From NCBI GenBank assembly GCA_963786195.1, contig CAWAYH010000009.1:530323-594322 (forward strand): a DNA stretch of 64,000 nt, read 5' to 3'. Positions 40,117 to 49,891 of the stretch are shown here, piece after piece. This DNA comes from CAWAYH01 sp963786195 (GTDB lineage Bacteria; Acidobacteriota; Vicinamibacteria; Vicinamibacterales; 2-12-FULL-66-21). A program made the position numbers and the translations under genes. Each line of letters starts with the position of its first letter. Within the stretch, counting starts at the first letter, position 1. A model generated the notes under the pieces. That model was not told the origin of the DNA, did not search any database, and worked only from the letters and a program-made list of their open reading frames with translations.

Positions 40117-41514
40117 ATGATCCACATCGATCGCACGCGCCGGCCGGCGGACCTGACCGGCGCGGTGGACCGTCTGTTCGAGCTGTCCGGCGAGAAGATC
40201 CTGGCGCTCGAGCGCAGCTGGAACCCGGCTCACGGCGCGCCGGTCTTCACGCTCGGCGGCCGGTACACGACGAGAGGCTGGACCGAGTGGACGGAAGGAT
40301 TTCAGTACGGGTCGGCGCTCCTGCAGTTCGACGCCACCGACGATCGCCAGTTCCTCGACCTGGGTCGCGATCGCACGCTGGCCCGCATGTCGCCGCACCT
40401 GACGCACACCGGTGTGCACGATCACGGGTTCAACAACGTCAGCACCTACGGCACGTTGTGGCGGCTGGCGCGCGAACGGCGATACGAGGCGGCCGAGTGG
40501 GAGGAACGCTTCTATGCGCTGGCATTGAAAGTGAGCGGTGCCGTGCAGGCCCACCGCTGGACGCCCCTTCCTGACGGCGGGTACATCCATTCGTTCAACG
40601 GCGCGCATTCGCTCTTCGTCGACACGATTCGCACGCTGCGCGCGCTCGCGCTGGCCCATTTGCTCGGTCAGCGGCTGGTCGAAGAGCAGGACGCGCCGGT
40701 GAACCTGCTGACCCGTCTGCTCCAACACACGCGCGCCACGGCCACCTACAACGTGTGCAACGTGCTCGGACCCGAGCGATCGGGACCGTTCGACGTCAGG
40801 GGCCGGGTCGCGCACGAGACCCTGTTCAACGTCGCCAGCGGCACGTACCGCGGACCGAGTACTCAGCAGGGCTACTCGCCGTTCAGCACGTGGACCCGGG
40901 GCCTGGGCTGGGCGATGCTGGGGTTCGCGGAGCAGCTCGAGTTCGTGTCGACGCTGTCGCCGGATGCGCTGAGCGACGCGGGCGCAGCGGATGCGCCACG
41001 ATGGATGCTCGATGCGGCGCGCGCGACGTGCGATTACTACATCGACACGGCGGCGTGCGCGGACGGAATCCCGTACTGGGACACCGGCGCGCCAGGCCTG
41101 CATGCGCTCGGCGACTGGAGCCGCCGGCCGTCGGACCCCTTCAACGATCGCGAGCCGGTCGACAGTTCGGCAGCCGCCATCGCGGCGCAAGGTCTCCTCC
41201 GGCTCGGTCACTTCCTGGAGTCCCGCCTTGAGGATGGCGCGCGTTACACGCAGGCCGGGTTGCGCGTGCTGGAAACGTTGTTCGACCAGAACGGACCGTA
41301 CGTGAGCAAGAGCCGGGATCATCAGGGCCTTCTGCTCCACTCGGTCTATCACTGGCCCAACGGCTGGGACCATGTGCCCAGCGGCGCGCGCACGCCCCGG
41401 GGAGAGTCCAGCCAGTGGGGCGACTACCACGCCCGCGAAGCGGCGCTCTACGTCAAACGCCTGGCGGCAGACAGACCGTACCTGACGTTCTTCGGCCCAA
41501 CCGCCCACGAATAG
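40117..41514 (+). CDS. GH88-family unsaturated uronyl hydrolase, 465 aa
   Basis: An (alpha/alpha)6-barrel of GH88 type: HTGVHDHGFNNVSTYGTLWR (catalytic Asp region), GYIHSFNGAHSLFVDTIRTL, STWTRGLGWAMLGFAEQLEF, GIPYWDTGAPGLHALGDWSR and DSSAAAIAAQGLLRLGHFLE. These enzymes hydrate and release delta-4,5-unsaturated uronic acids from the oligosaccharides that PL11/PL10 lyases produce. No signal peptide, so it is cytoplasmic. First gene of a plus-strand unit running through the ABC transporter to GH106. The ATG lies 9 bp after the 20-bp motif. Confidence 0.8.
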   Translation: MIHIDRTRRPADLTGAVDRLFELSGEKILALERSWNPAHGAPVFTLGGRYTTRGWTEWTEGFQYGSALLQFDATDDRQFLDLGRDRTLARMSPHLTHTGVHDHGFNNVSTYGTLWRLARERRYEAAEWEERFYALALKVSGAVQAHRWTPLPDGGYIHSFNGAHSLFVDTIRTLRALALAHLLGQRLVEEQDAPVNLLTRLLQHTRATATYNVCNVLGPERSGPFDVRGRVAHETLFNVASGTYRGPSTQQGYSPFSTWTRGLGWAMLGFAEQLEFVSTLSPDALSDAGAADAPRWMLDAARATCDYYIDTAACADGIPYWDTGAPGLHALGDWSRRPSDPFNDREPVDSSAAAIAAQGLLRLGHFLESRLEDGARYTQAGLRVLETLFDQNGPYVSKSRDHQGLLLHSVYHWPNGWDHVPSGARTPRGESSQWGDYHAREAALYVKRLAADRPYLTFFGPTAHE

Positions 41515-41570
41515 CGCCACGGAGCACGCGGATAACTCGGATCGGAATTGTGAGATAGGTTCTAGGCACA

Positions 41571-42355
41571 ATGCCATCACCGGACAAACCAGTAGCGTTG
41601 ATCACAGGCGGCACGAGAGGCATCGGCCTCGGCATCGCTCGCGCGCTCGCCGCTGAAGGCTGGAATCTCGTGTTGAGCGGTGTCCGTCAGCCATCGGAAG
41701 TCACAGACACACTCTGGGCGCTCCGCTCGGCCGGAGCGCAGGTCACATACATGGCGTCGGACGTCGGCAGCACTGACGCGCGCGCCACGCTCGTACCGTT
41801 CGATCCGTGAACAGCATGGTGTCGTCAACGCGCTGGTGAACAATGCCGGCCGTGCGCCGAAGGCCCGAAAGGATCTGCTGGACGCGACCGAAGAGAGCTT
41901 CGAGGAGCTGGTCCGCACAAATTTGCAGGGTCCGTACTTTCTTCACGCAGGCGCTGGCGAACGACATGGTGGCGCGGCGGCAGGCCGATCCGGCTTTTCG
42001 CGCGAGCATCGTGTTCGTGACGTCGGTCTCGGCCGAAATGGCGTCGATCAACCGCGGCGACTACTGCGTCAGCAAAGCTGGCCTCTCGATGGCCGCCAAA
42101 CTGTTTGCCGTGCGCCTGGCGGAGGACGGCATCCCCGTGTACGAAGTTCGGCCCGGCATCATCGCAACCGACATGACCGCGAACGTCCGGGACACGTACG
42201 ACCGTCGGATCGCGGACGGCCTCGTGCCGGACAAACGCTGGGGCCAGAGCGACGACGTCGGCCGCGTCGTCGCGTCGCTGGTCCGCGGCGACATGCCTTA
42301 CACCACAGGCACCGTCATCCATGTCGATGGGGGGCTGACGGTGCCGCGGCTGTGA
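41571..42355 (+). CDS. short-chain dehydrogenase of the rhamnose cluster, two frameshifts
   Basis: SDR: ALITGGTRGIGLGIARALAA at the start, then, after a frame change near 41805, VVNALVNNAGRAPKARKDLL, and after another near 41940, IVFVTSVSAEMASINRGDYC with VSKAG (Tyr/Lys pair), ending TTGTVIHVDGGLTVPRL. Resembles 3-ketoacyl reductase-type SDRs that oxidise sugars or sugar acids. Position between GH88 and the sugar transporter suggests a role in rhamnose or uronide metabolism; substrate unknown. Confidence 0.7.
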
Positions 42356-42371
42356 GCACGTAGTGTCCGGC

Positions 42372-43886
42372 ATGCTTTTGCAAGCCTCGTCTATCGCGAA
42401 ATCGTTTGGCGCCGTGCGGGCGTTGAACGGCGTGTCCTTCGACCTCCAGCCCGGCGAGGTTCACGCGCTGGTCGGCGAGAACGGCGCGGGTAAATCGACG
42501 CTGATCAGGATCATGACCGGCGCGGAGCGCGCCGACAGCGGCACGCTGGCAGTATCGGGACGTCTCGTGCGGCACATGGATCCCGGTACCGCGCGATCGC
42601 TCGGGATTGCGGCCATCTACCAGCAGCCTTCGCTCTTCCCTCACCTGACGGTCGCCGAGAACATCGCTATCGCGCTCGAACGCGGCACCTGGCGCCGCAT
42701 CGACCGGAAGAGGCGATCGCAACAGGCGGCCGATCTCCTGGATCGCGTGGGTGCCGGCATCGATCCCCAGCGTCTCGTGGAGACCCTGAGCATGCCGGAG
42801 CAGCAGCTCGTCGAAATCGCCAAAGCGATTGGCAGCGAGGCCCGGATCGTGATCATGGACGAGCCGACCGCCGCGCTGAGCGATCGGGAAGTCGAACGGC
42901 TGTTCGATGTCGTGGGCCTGCTCCGCCGCCAGCGCGCGGGCATCATCTATATCTCGCACCGGCTTGACGAGGTGTTCGCGATCGCCGATCGGATTACCGT
43001 CCTGCGGGACGGCGAGACGATCGCGACGCGCGCGACGCGCGAGGTCGAGCGCGGCGAACTGATTCGTCTGATGGTCGGCCGCGAGCTCGATGCCGTCTTC
43101 CCCAAACGCAGCGTGGCCACCGCTGACGTGGCGCTCGCGCTCCACGAGGTGACGAACCGGGCCGCCGGCGTCCACGATGTGTCGCTCTCGGTGCGGCGCG
43201 GCGAAATTCTCGGCCTCGCGGGACTCGTCGGGTCGGGCCGGACCCAGCTGGCCGAGATCCTCTTCGGACTGACGCCGGCCGAATCCGGAGAAATCCGGGT
43301 CCAGGGTGCGGCGGTCCGGATCACGTCTCCGGCGGATGCGATCCGCGTGGGCATCGGCTACGTGCCCGAAGATCGCCGCCAGCACGGGGTCGTCCTCGAC
43401 ATGTCGATCGCGGCCAACACGAGCCTGGCGAGTCTCGAGGCAGTCTCGAAGAACGGGCTCATCGATCGCGACGCCGAGCGGGCCGCGGCGCAGAAGTACG
43501 TCGAGCGCTTTCGAATCAAGGCGCCGTCGGTCGACGTCAGCGTGGACACGTTGTCGGGCGGCAACCAGCAGAAAGTGGCGCTCGCCCGCTGGCTCTCGAC
43601 CCGGCCGTCCGTCCTGATCCTCGACGAGCCCACACAGGGCGTCGACATCGGAGCGAAGGCCGAGATCCACGGTCTGATGCAGTCGCTTGCCGAACGGGGC
43701 CTCGCGATTCTCATGGTCTCCTCGGAGCTCCCGGAGATCCTCGGTATGAGCGACCGCATCGCGGTCATGCACGCGGGCAGGATCCGCGGTGTGCTCACCC
43801 GTGACGAAGCCACGCAGCAGAAGATCCTCGCGATGGCGCTGAATGAATCGGCGTCCGATTCACCGGCGTCGAACCTGCCTCACTGA
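42372..43886 (+). CDS. sugar ABC transporter ATP-binding protein (duplicated, RbsA/MglA type), 504 aa
   Basis: Two ATPase domains. Domain 1 has the Walker A ALVGENGAGKSTLIRIM, a degenerate signature LSMPEQQLVEIAKA and the Walker B IVIMDEPTAAL. Domain 2 has a degenerate Walker A LAGLVGSGRTQLAEI, the signature LSGGNQQKVALARWL and LILDEPTQGVDIGAK. This is the pattern of the CUT2 sugar transporters. GTG at 42363 is an alternative start. Followed at 4 bp by the first permease. The rhamnose neighbours point to rhamnose or a related deoxyhexose as substrate. Confidence 0.88.
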   Translation: MLLQASSIAKSFGAVRALNGVSFDLQPGEVHALVGENGAGKSTLIRIMTGAERADSGTLAVSGRLVRHMDPGTARSLGIAAIYQQPSLFPHLTVAENIAIALERGTWRRIDRKRRSQQAADLLDRVGAGIDPQRLVETLSMPEQQLVEIAKAIGSEARIVIMDEPTAALSDREVERLFDVVGLLRRQRAGIIYISHRLDEVFAIADRITVLRDGETIATRATREVERGELIRLMVGRELDAVFPKRSVATADVALALHEVTNRAAGVHDVSLSVRRGEILGLAGLVGSGRTQLAEILFGLTPAESGEIRVQGAAVRITSPADAIRVGIGYVPEDRRQHGVVLDMSIAANTSLASLEAVSKNGLIDRDAERAAAQKYVERFRIKAPSVDVSVDTLSGGNQQKVALARWLSTRPSVLILDEPTQGVDIGAKAEIHGLMQSLAERGLAILMVSSELPEILGMSDRIAVMHAGRIRGVLTRDEATQQKILAMALNESASDSPASNLPH

Positions 43887-43890
43887 CGCC

Positions 43891-44808
43891 ATGCTGCAGC
43901 ACCATCGCCGGGAAGCCGCTGTTGCCGTCGCTGTGCTGGCTCTCGGCGTCGTACTCGCCATCGCCGCGCCGTCGTTCTTCGCGCGCGACAACCTGGTCGA
44001 TGTCTTCCTCGCCAACCTGCCCGTCCTCGTCGTCGCGATCGGCATGACGATGGTGATATTGACGGGGCAGATCGACATTTCGGTCGGATCCTCGTTCGCG
44101 ATCTGCAGTGTCGCCGCCGGACTGCTCGCCAAGGCTGATGTCCCGATGCCGCTCGTCGCGCTCGCCGCAGGCGTCATCGGAGCGGCGCTGGGTGCGGTCA
44201 ACGGCTCCCTCGTTGCGTACGCCCGCATCCCATCGATCGTCGTCACGCTCGCCACGATGGTGGCGCTGCGGGACGGGTTGCGCTGGGCGACGCAGGGCGC
44301 CTGGGTGCAGGATCTGCCGGTCAGCTTCCAGTGGCTCGGCCTGACGCAGTCCGGTTACCCGCTCGTCGGCGGCGCCATCGTTCTGATACTGCTGATCGCC
44401 TTCGCATGGGGGCTGCGTGCCCTTCCCGCCGGGCGCGCGGTGTTTGCGACGGGCTCGAATCCCAACGCCGCGCGGCTGGCGGGGTTTCACACCGAGTTCG
44501 TCACGTTCTGGGTCTTCGTGACGCTCGGGGCGCTCATCGGGCTGGCGGCGCTGCTGAACTCCGTCCGGTTCAACCAGATTCCCAGCAATACGGGGCTCGG
44601 CCTCGAGCTCAAGGTCATTGCGGCCGTCGTGGTCGGCGGCACGGCGATCACCGGAGGTCGCGGGAGCATCGCCGGCACCATGCTCGGCGTGATCCTTCTG
44701 GGCGCGATCGGGCCCGGGCTGACGTTCCTCGGCGTCAGCGCGTACTGGGAACGAGCCATTCAAGGCGCGATCATCCTCGCGGCCGTGGCCCTCGGGGTCA
44801 GATCGTGA
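43891..44808 (+). CDS. sugar ABC transporter permease 1 (RbsC type), 305 aa
   Basis: CUT2 permease: VLVVAIGMTMVILTGQIDIS and VGSS, then YARIPSIVVTLATMVALRDG and VFATGSNPNAARLAGFHTEF, VVVGGTAITGGRGSIAGTML. About ten membrane helices. The stop overlaps the GTG of the second permease (GTGA). Two different permeases in one operon suggest a heterodimeric channel, as in the rhamnose transporters of the CUT2 group. Confidence 0.85.
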   Translation: MLQHHRREAAVAVAVLALGVVLAIAAPSFFARDNLVDVFLANLPVLVVAIGMTMVILTGQIDISVGSSFAICSVAAGLLAKADVPMPLVALAAGVIGAALGAVNGSLVAYARIPSIVVTLATMVALRDGLRWATQGAWVQDLPVSFQWLGLTQSGYPLVGGAIVLILLIAFAWGLRALPAGRAVFATGSNPNAARLAGFHTEFVTFWVFVTLGALIGLAALLNSVRFNQIPSNTGLGLELKVIAAVVVGGTAITGGRGSIAGTMLGVILLGAIGPGLTFLGVSAYWERAIQGAIILAAVALGVRS

Positions 44809-46892
44809 GGAGGCTGTGGGTTCAGGGGCTGGCGCCGCTCGTCATCGTAGAGATCGCAATCTTCGCAGCGCTGGCCCCGAACTTCGCGACGGTCGGCAAC
44901 TTCTTCGAAATCATCCGGCTGAGCGTCGAGCTCGGTCTGCTGGCGATCGCGCTGACGCCGATTCTGGTCAGCGGCGGCATCGATCTATCGGTGGGCGCAA
45001 TGATGGGCCTCGCCGCGGTGATCTTCGGCGCGGCCTGTCGCGACTGGGGACTGCCCGTGCCGGTCGCGGCACTCGCCAGCCTGCTCGTCGGCTGCGCCGG
45101 CGGCACGCTGAACGCCCTGCTCGTCGCGCGCCTCGGCATTCCGCCGCTGATCGTCACGCTGGGCACCTTCTCGCTCTTCCGGGGCATCGCCGAGGGCCTG
45201 ACGCTCGGCGCGATCAACTACAGCGGCTTCCCGAGCGGGTTCCTGTTCCTCGGGCAGGGCTACCTCGCGGGCGTCATTCCGGCGCAGCTGCCGATCTTCC
45301 TGCTGATCTTCGCCGGCTACGTCGTCCTCCTCCACCGCTCGGTGATCGGTCGCGCGCTCTACGCGATCGGCTTCACGCCCTCGGGTGCCCGTTATGCCGG
45401 TATTCCCGTGGCGCGTCGCGTGGGCCTCGTCTACGTGCTCTCGGGAATGATGTCCAGCGTCGCCGCCATCATCTACGTGGCTCACCTGGGCCAGGCGAGA
45501 TCGGATGCCGGCATCGGCTACGAGCTGGACGCGATCACGGCTGTCGTGCTCGGCGGGACATCGGTGTTTGGCGGACGCGGGACGCTCGGCGGCACGCTGC
45601 TTGGCCTCTTTGCGCTCGCGGTGCTGCGCAACGGGCTGCAGTTGGCGGCGTTGCCATCCGAGCTCGCCGGAGTCCTGACCGGCGTGCTGCTGCTGCTCTC
45701 GATTGCCGTCGACCGGTTGCGCAGGCTCGCGCCGCGAACGGTATATTCCCCCGGGGAACCGCAGTCCCGCGGTCTCGACCGGGCGGGCCCGGAAGCGGCT
45801 TCATCAGGCCACGTTGCTGAAGACGAGGACTTCGACGTGAAAAACAGCCAGGTTGCGGTTCTGTGCGCCGCGGTGCTCGTTGGCGCGCTCATCATCTCCG
45901 GCACGAACGTGTGGCTCGTGCGGTCGCTTTCGTCTTCCGGTTCACGAACGGCGACGGCGACCGGCGGCGCGCCGGCCGCCGACGCGCGCCGCGTGGTCAT
46001 CGCCGTCATGCCGAAAGCGAAAGGCGATCCGTATTTCGTCAGCTGCCGAGCGGGCGCGGAAGAGGCGGCCGGAGAGCTGAACGTCGAGTTGATCTGGGAC
46101 GGCCCGACGGGACTCGACGCTGCGAAGCAGAACGAGGTCGTCGAGAACTGGATCACGCGCAAAGTCGATGTGATCGCGGTATCGGTCGAGAACCGTGCCG
46201 GTATTTCCACGGTTCTCCGCAAGGCGCGCCAGCGCGGCATCACCGTGTTGACGTGGGATGCGGACGCCGAGCCTGACGCGCGCGATTTCTTCGTCAACCA
46301 GGCGACGCCGGAGGGCATCGGCAACACGCTGACGGATGAAGCGGCGCGGCTGCTGGGCGGTCGTGGAGACTTTGCAATCGTCACGGGCGCCCTCAGCGCT
46401 GCCAATCAGAACGAGTGGATCGGATACATCAAGAAGCGGATCGCCGAGAAGCATCCGGGGCTCAAGCTCGCGACGATCCGACCGAGCGATGACGACCGCG
46501 ACAAGGCGTTTTCGGAGGCGCAGACGATCCTTCGAGTGAATCCGGAGGTGAAGCTGATCATGGCGATCTCGGCGCCCGCCGTTCCCGGGGCGGCGGAGGC
46601 GGTTCGGCAAGCGGGCCGGCGCGACGTGAACGTCATCGGCCTCTCGCTGCCGAACATCAACAAGCCGTACGTCCACGAAGGCGTCGTGCAGACGGTCGTC
46701 CTCTGGAACACGCGCGATCTCGGGTATCTGACGGTCTACGCCGGCGCGATGCTGGCGCAGCACAAGGTCCAGAGCGGCGCTCAATCGCTGAGCGCGGGCC
46801 GGCTCGGAACGATCGAAATCCGCGGCAGCGAGATCCTGCTGGGCCCGCCGCTGATGTTCAACAAGGGGAACATCGATCTCTTCGACTTCTGA
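44805..46892 (+). CDS. sugar ABC permease 2 read in one frame with the substrate-binding protein, 695 aa
   Basis: GTG start at 44805 overlaps the previous stop. Residues 1 to about 310 are a second CUT2 permease (LTPILVSGGIDLSVGAMMGL; AIGFTPSGARYAGIPVARRV; TSVFGGRGTLGGTLLGLFAL). No stop intervenes. A polar linker (ESPGEP-like YSPGEPQSRGLDRAGPEAAS) leads to a membrane anchor (VAVLCAAVLVGALIISGTNV) and a periplasmic binding domain of the rhamnose/autoinducer-2 type (AVMPKAKGDPYFVSCRAGAE; TVLTWDADAEPDARDFFVNQ; LGPPLMFNKGNIDLFDF). A GTG at 45838 preceded by GAGGA could start the binding protein separately, giving 350 residues. Fusion or read-through remain open. Confidence 0.75.
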   Translation: MRRLWVQGLAPLVIVEIAIFAALAPNFATVGNFFEIIRLSVELGLLAIALTPILVSGGIDLSVGAMMGLAAVIFGAACRDWGLPVPVAALASLLVGCAGGTLNALLVARLGIPPLIVTLGTFSLFRGIAEGLTLGAINYSGFPSGFLFLGQGYLAGVIPAQLPIFLLIFAGYVVLLHRSVIGRALYAIGFTPSGARYAGIPVARRVGLVYVLSGMMSSVAAIIYVAHLGQARSDAGIGYELDAITAVVLGGTSVFGGRGTLGGTLLGLFALAVLRNGLQLAALPSELAGVLTGVLLLLSIAVDRLRRLAPRTVYSPGEPQSRGLDRAGPEAASSGHVAEDEDFDVKNSQVAVLCAAVLVGALIISGTNVWLVRSLSSSGSRTATATGGAPAADARRVVIAVMPKAKGDPYFVSCRAGAEEAAGELNVELIWDGPTGLDAAKQNEVVENWITRKVDVIAVSVENRAGISTVLRKARQRGITVLTWDADAEPDARDFFVNQATPEGIGNTLTDEAARLLGGRGDFAIVTGALSAANQNEWIGYIKKRIAEKHPGLKLATIRPSDDDRDKAFSEAQTILRVNPEVKLIMAISAPAVPGAAEAVRQAGRRDVNVIGLSLPNINKPYVHEGVVQTVVLWNTRDLGYLTVYAGAMLAQHKVQSGAQSLSAGRLGTIEIRGSEILLGPPLMFNKGNIDLFDF

Positions 46893-46896
46893 GGCC

Positions 46897-49847
46897 ATGC
46901 GCGCGCGAATCCTCGCCACGCTCATCGTCGTGTCGTGGGCATTCTCGTCACGGGATGCGCCACCGATCACGTCCGCCTTTCAGGCGCAGGCGCCCGACTG
47001 GCCTGCGATCACGCGCGAGACGAAACCATGGACCCGGTGGTGGTGGATGGGCAGCGCCGTGGACGAGGCGGGGCTGACCTCCGAGCTCGAATCGCTGCGA
47101 GCCGCGGGGATCGGAGGCGTCGAGATCACACCCATCTACGGCGTGGCCAGGACCGAGTCGCGCTTCGTGCCGTTCCTCTCCGACACGTGGGTCGGTCTGC
47201 TCGAGCACACGCTGCGCGAGGCCGGCCGGCTCGACATCGGCGTCGACATGGCGACCGGAACCGGGTGGCCGTTTGGCGGCCCCTGGGTGAGCGAACGCGA
47301 GGCGTGCCGCGGTCTGGTCTTCCGGACGTGGACCGTGCACGGTGGACATCGACTCTCGGAACCAGTGCGGTTGCAGCAGACGTCGCTCGTCCGCGCCATC
47401 GGCAATCAGATCTACGAGGTGCTTGACACACCGCCAGGCGAGGCGGCCCCGCAGGGCACGCGCCAGCAGCCGCTGCTGCGGCCCGGCGCGCGCGCGATGC
47501 GCATCGAGGATCTCGTCGACCCGGTCGAAGCAAACCCCAACCTCCAGATGCTCGCGCTCGAACAGGTGCGCTACGCAAAGCCGCTGCCGCTTCTGGCGCT
47601 CGTGGCGGTCTCTCCTGCCGGCACGATCGTCGACGTGACGTCTCGGGTCCGCTCGAACGGCGACCTCGACTGGGTGGCGCCCGAGGGCATGTGGACGGTC
47701 CACGGCGTCTTCCTCGGCTGGCACGGCAAGCTGGTCGAGCGCGCCGCGCCGGGAGGCGAAGGGAACGTCATCGATCACTTCTCGCGCGAGGCGATCCGTC
47801 AGTACCTGGCGCCGTTCGATCGCGCGTTCAGCGGCCATCGGCTCACCGGCCTGCGCGCCTTCTTCAACGACTCGTACGAAGTCGACGATGCGAGCGGGCA
47901 GGCGAGCGGGACGCTGCGGCTGTTCGAGGAGTTTCAGAAGAGACGTGGGTACGATCTTCGCCGTCATATTCCTGAACTCGTCGTCATGGAGACAACCGAT
48001 CGGGGTTCCCGGGTGCGGGCGGACTACCGTCAGACGATCGCGGACCTGCTGCTCGACACGTTCACAACCGAATGGCGCACGTGGGCGCGGACGCGGGGCG
48101 CGATCGTCCGCAACCAGGCGCACGGCTCACCGGCGAACCTGCTCGATCTCTACGCCGCCAGCGACATCCCGGAGACCGAAGGCAACGAGATCGCGCGTTT
48201 CAAGTGGGCGACCTCTGCGGCGCACGTCGCGGGCCGCCGGCTGGTGTCAGCGGAGGCCGCCACGTGGCTGGGTGAGCATTTTCGATCGACGCTGGACGAC
48301 GTCCGCACCGCGGTCAACCGCTTTTTCGTCGCCGGCGTCAACCACATCGTCTACCACGGCACGGCCTATTCCCCTCGCGACGATCCGTGGCCGGGATGGT
48401 TGTTCTACGCCGCGGTCGAATTCAACACGCGCAATCCATGGTGGGACGACTTCGCCGCGCTCAACACGTACGTGACGCGCGTCCAGTCGTTTCTGCAGGC
48501 TGGACAGCCGGATAACGACGTGCTGCTGTACTTTCCATTCTACGATTCGGTGTCCGAACCCGGCTCGGCGCCGATTCCGCTCAAGCACTTCGGCGGCGCC
48601 AATCCTCCGCCCGAGGGGACGGCGTTCGAGGAAGCTGCCGCGCTGCTTCAGCGCCGGGGGTTTACGCACGACTACATTTCCGATCGTCAACTCGCATCGA
48701 CCCGCGTGGTCAATCGTCAGCTCGTCACGGCGGGCGGCGGACGCTACAAGATACTGATCGTGCCGGCGTCCCGCTTCATTCCGCTCGAGACCTTCGAGCG
48801 GATCGTCGCGCTGGCGCGCGAGGGCGCAACGATCATCGCGTTCAAGGGCCTGCCCGTGGACGTCGCGGGGCTCCACGATCTGACGCGCCGCCGGGCTCGT
48901 CTGGAGGGACTGTACCGATCGATTGGTCGAGGACGACTCGAGCGAGGTATGGCTGTTTCGTCGGTCGGCAAGGGCTTGCTGATAAGCGGTGACGTGCTCG
49001 AGACCGTGCTCGCGCGCGCGCGCGTCGGTCGCGAATCACTCGTGGATCCCGGCCTCGAGTTTGCCCGCCGGAGGTATGCGGGCGGGCGCTACTACTTCAT
49101 TCTCAACAGCACGGGTCGTGATATCGACGGCTGGAGCCGGCTCGACGACAGGTCGGCGGGCGCGATCATCTTCGATCCGATCACCGGCCGACGGGGAGAC
49201 GCTGCAACGAGGCGGTCGTCCGCCGGCACCCTCGAGGTGCGGCTGAAGCTCGGTCCGGGCGAATCGCTCCTCGTGGTCACCAGCAGCAGGCGAACAGGAA
49301 CGTCCGTTCTCGTGGCCCGAGGCGACGGGCGCGCCCGTCCCGATCGTTGGATCGTGGACAGGTGAGTTTCGTGCGGGGCGGCCCGGCGCTTCCGGCCGAG
49401 CAGACGATCGATCGCCTGACGTCGTGGACCAGCTGGGGCGATCAATTCCGCGACTTCTCGGGCACTGCCGTTTACACGACCACATTCGCGCGGCCGTCAG
49501 GCGGATCGCCATCGTGGCAGCTCGATCTGGGCCGGGTACACGAGAGCGCGCGCGTGCGGCTGAACGGCCGCGATCTCGGCACGCTGATCGCGCCGCCCTA
49601 CCGCGTGCAGATCGACGCGTCACGGCTCACCGACCGCAACACGCTCGAGGTCCACGTCACCAACCTCATGGCCAACCGGATCGCCGCCATGGACCGGGCA
49701 GGCGTGGCCTGGAGAAAGTTCTACAACGTCAACTTCCCCGCCCGCCTGCCGCAGAATCGCGGCCCAGACGGACTCTTCAGCGCTGCCAAGTGGGAAGCGA
49801 TGGAATCGGGGCTGATTGGTCCAGTGATCCTGAGTGCCATCAAGTGA
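46897..49847 (+). CDS. alpha-L-rhamnosidase, family GH106, frameshifts near the 3' end, about 983 aa
   Basis: GH106: TKPWTRWWWMGSAVDEAGLT, RAAGIGGVEITPIYGVARTE, DMATGTGWPFGGPWVSEREA, FFNDSYEVDDASGQASG and NRFFVAGVNHIVYHGTAYSP. N-terminal signal segment RARILATLIVVSWAFSSRDA. The beta-sandwich C-terminal domain continues in other frames after about 49330 and 49360 (FVRGGPALPAEQTIDRLTSW; LEVHVTNLMANRIAAMDRAG). It releases rhamnose from rhamnogalacturonan or flavonoid-like substrates. It starts 4 bp after the transporter gene and closes the unit. Short hairpin TGCACCGTGCACGGTGCA follows at about 49863. Confidence 0.85.
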
Positions 49848-49891
49848 GCGTGAGCGGTGCAGGTGCACCGTGCACGGTGCACCGCTCTCGA

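Noticed and set aside
42315..43772. 485-codon open frame opposite the ABC ATPase
   Set aside because: Mirror frame of a conserved ATPase with no motif of its own.
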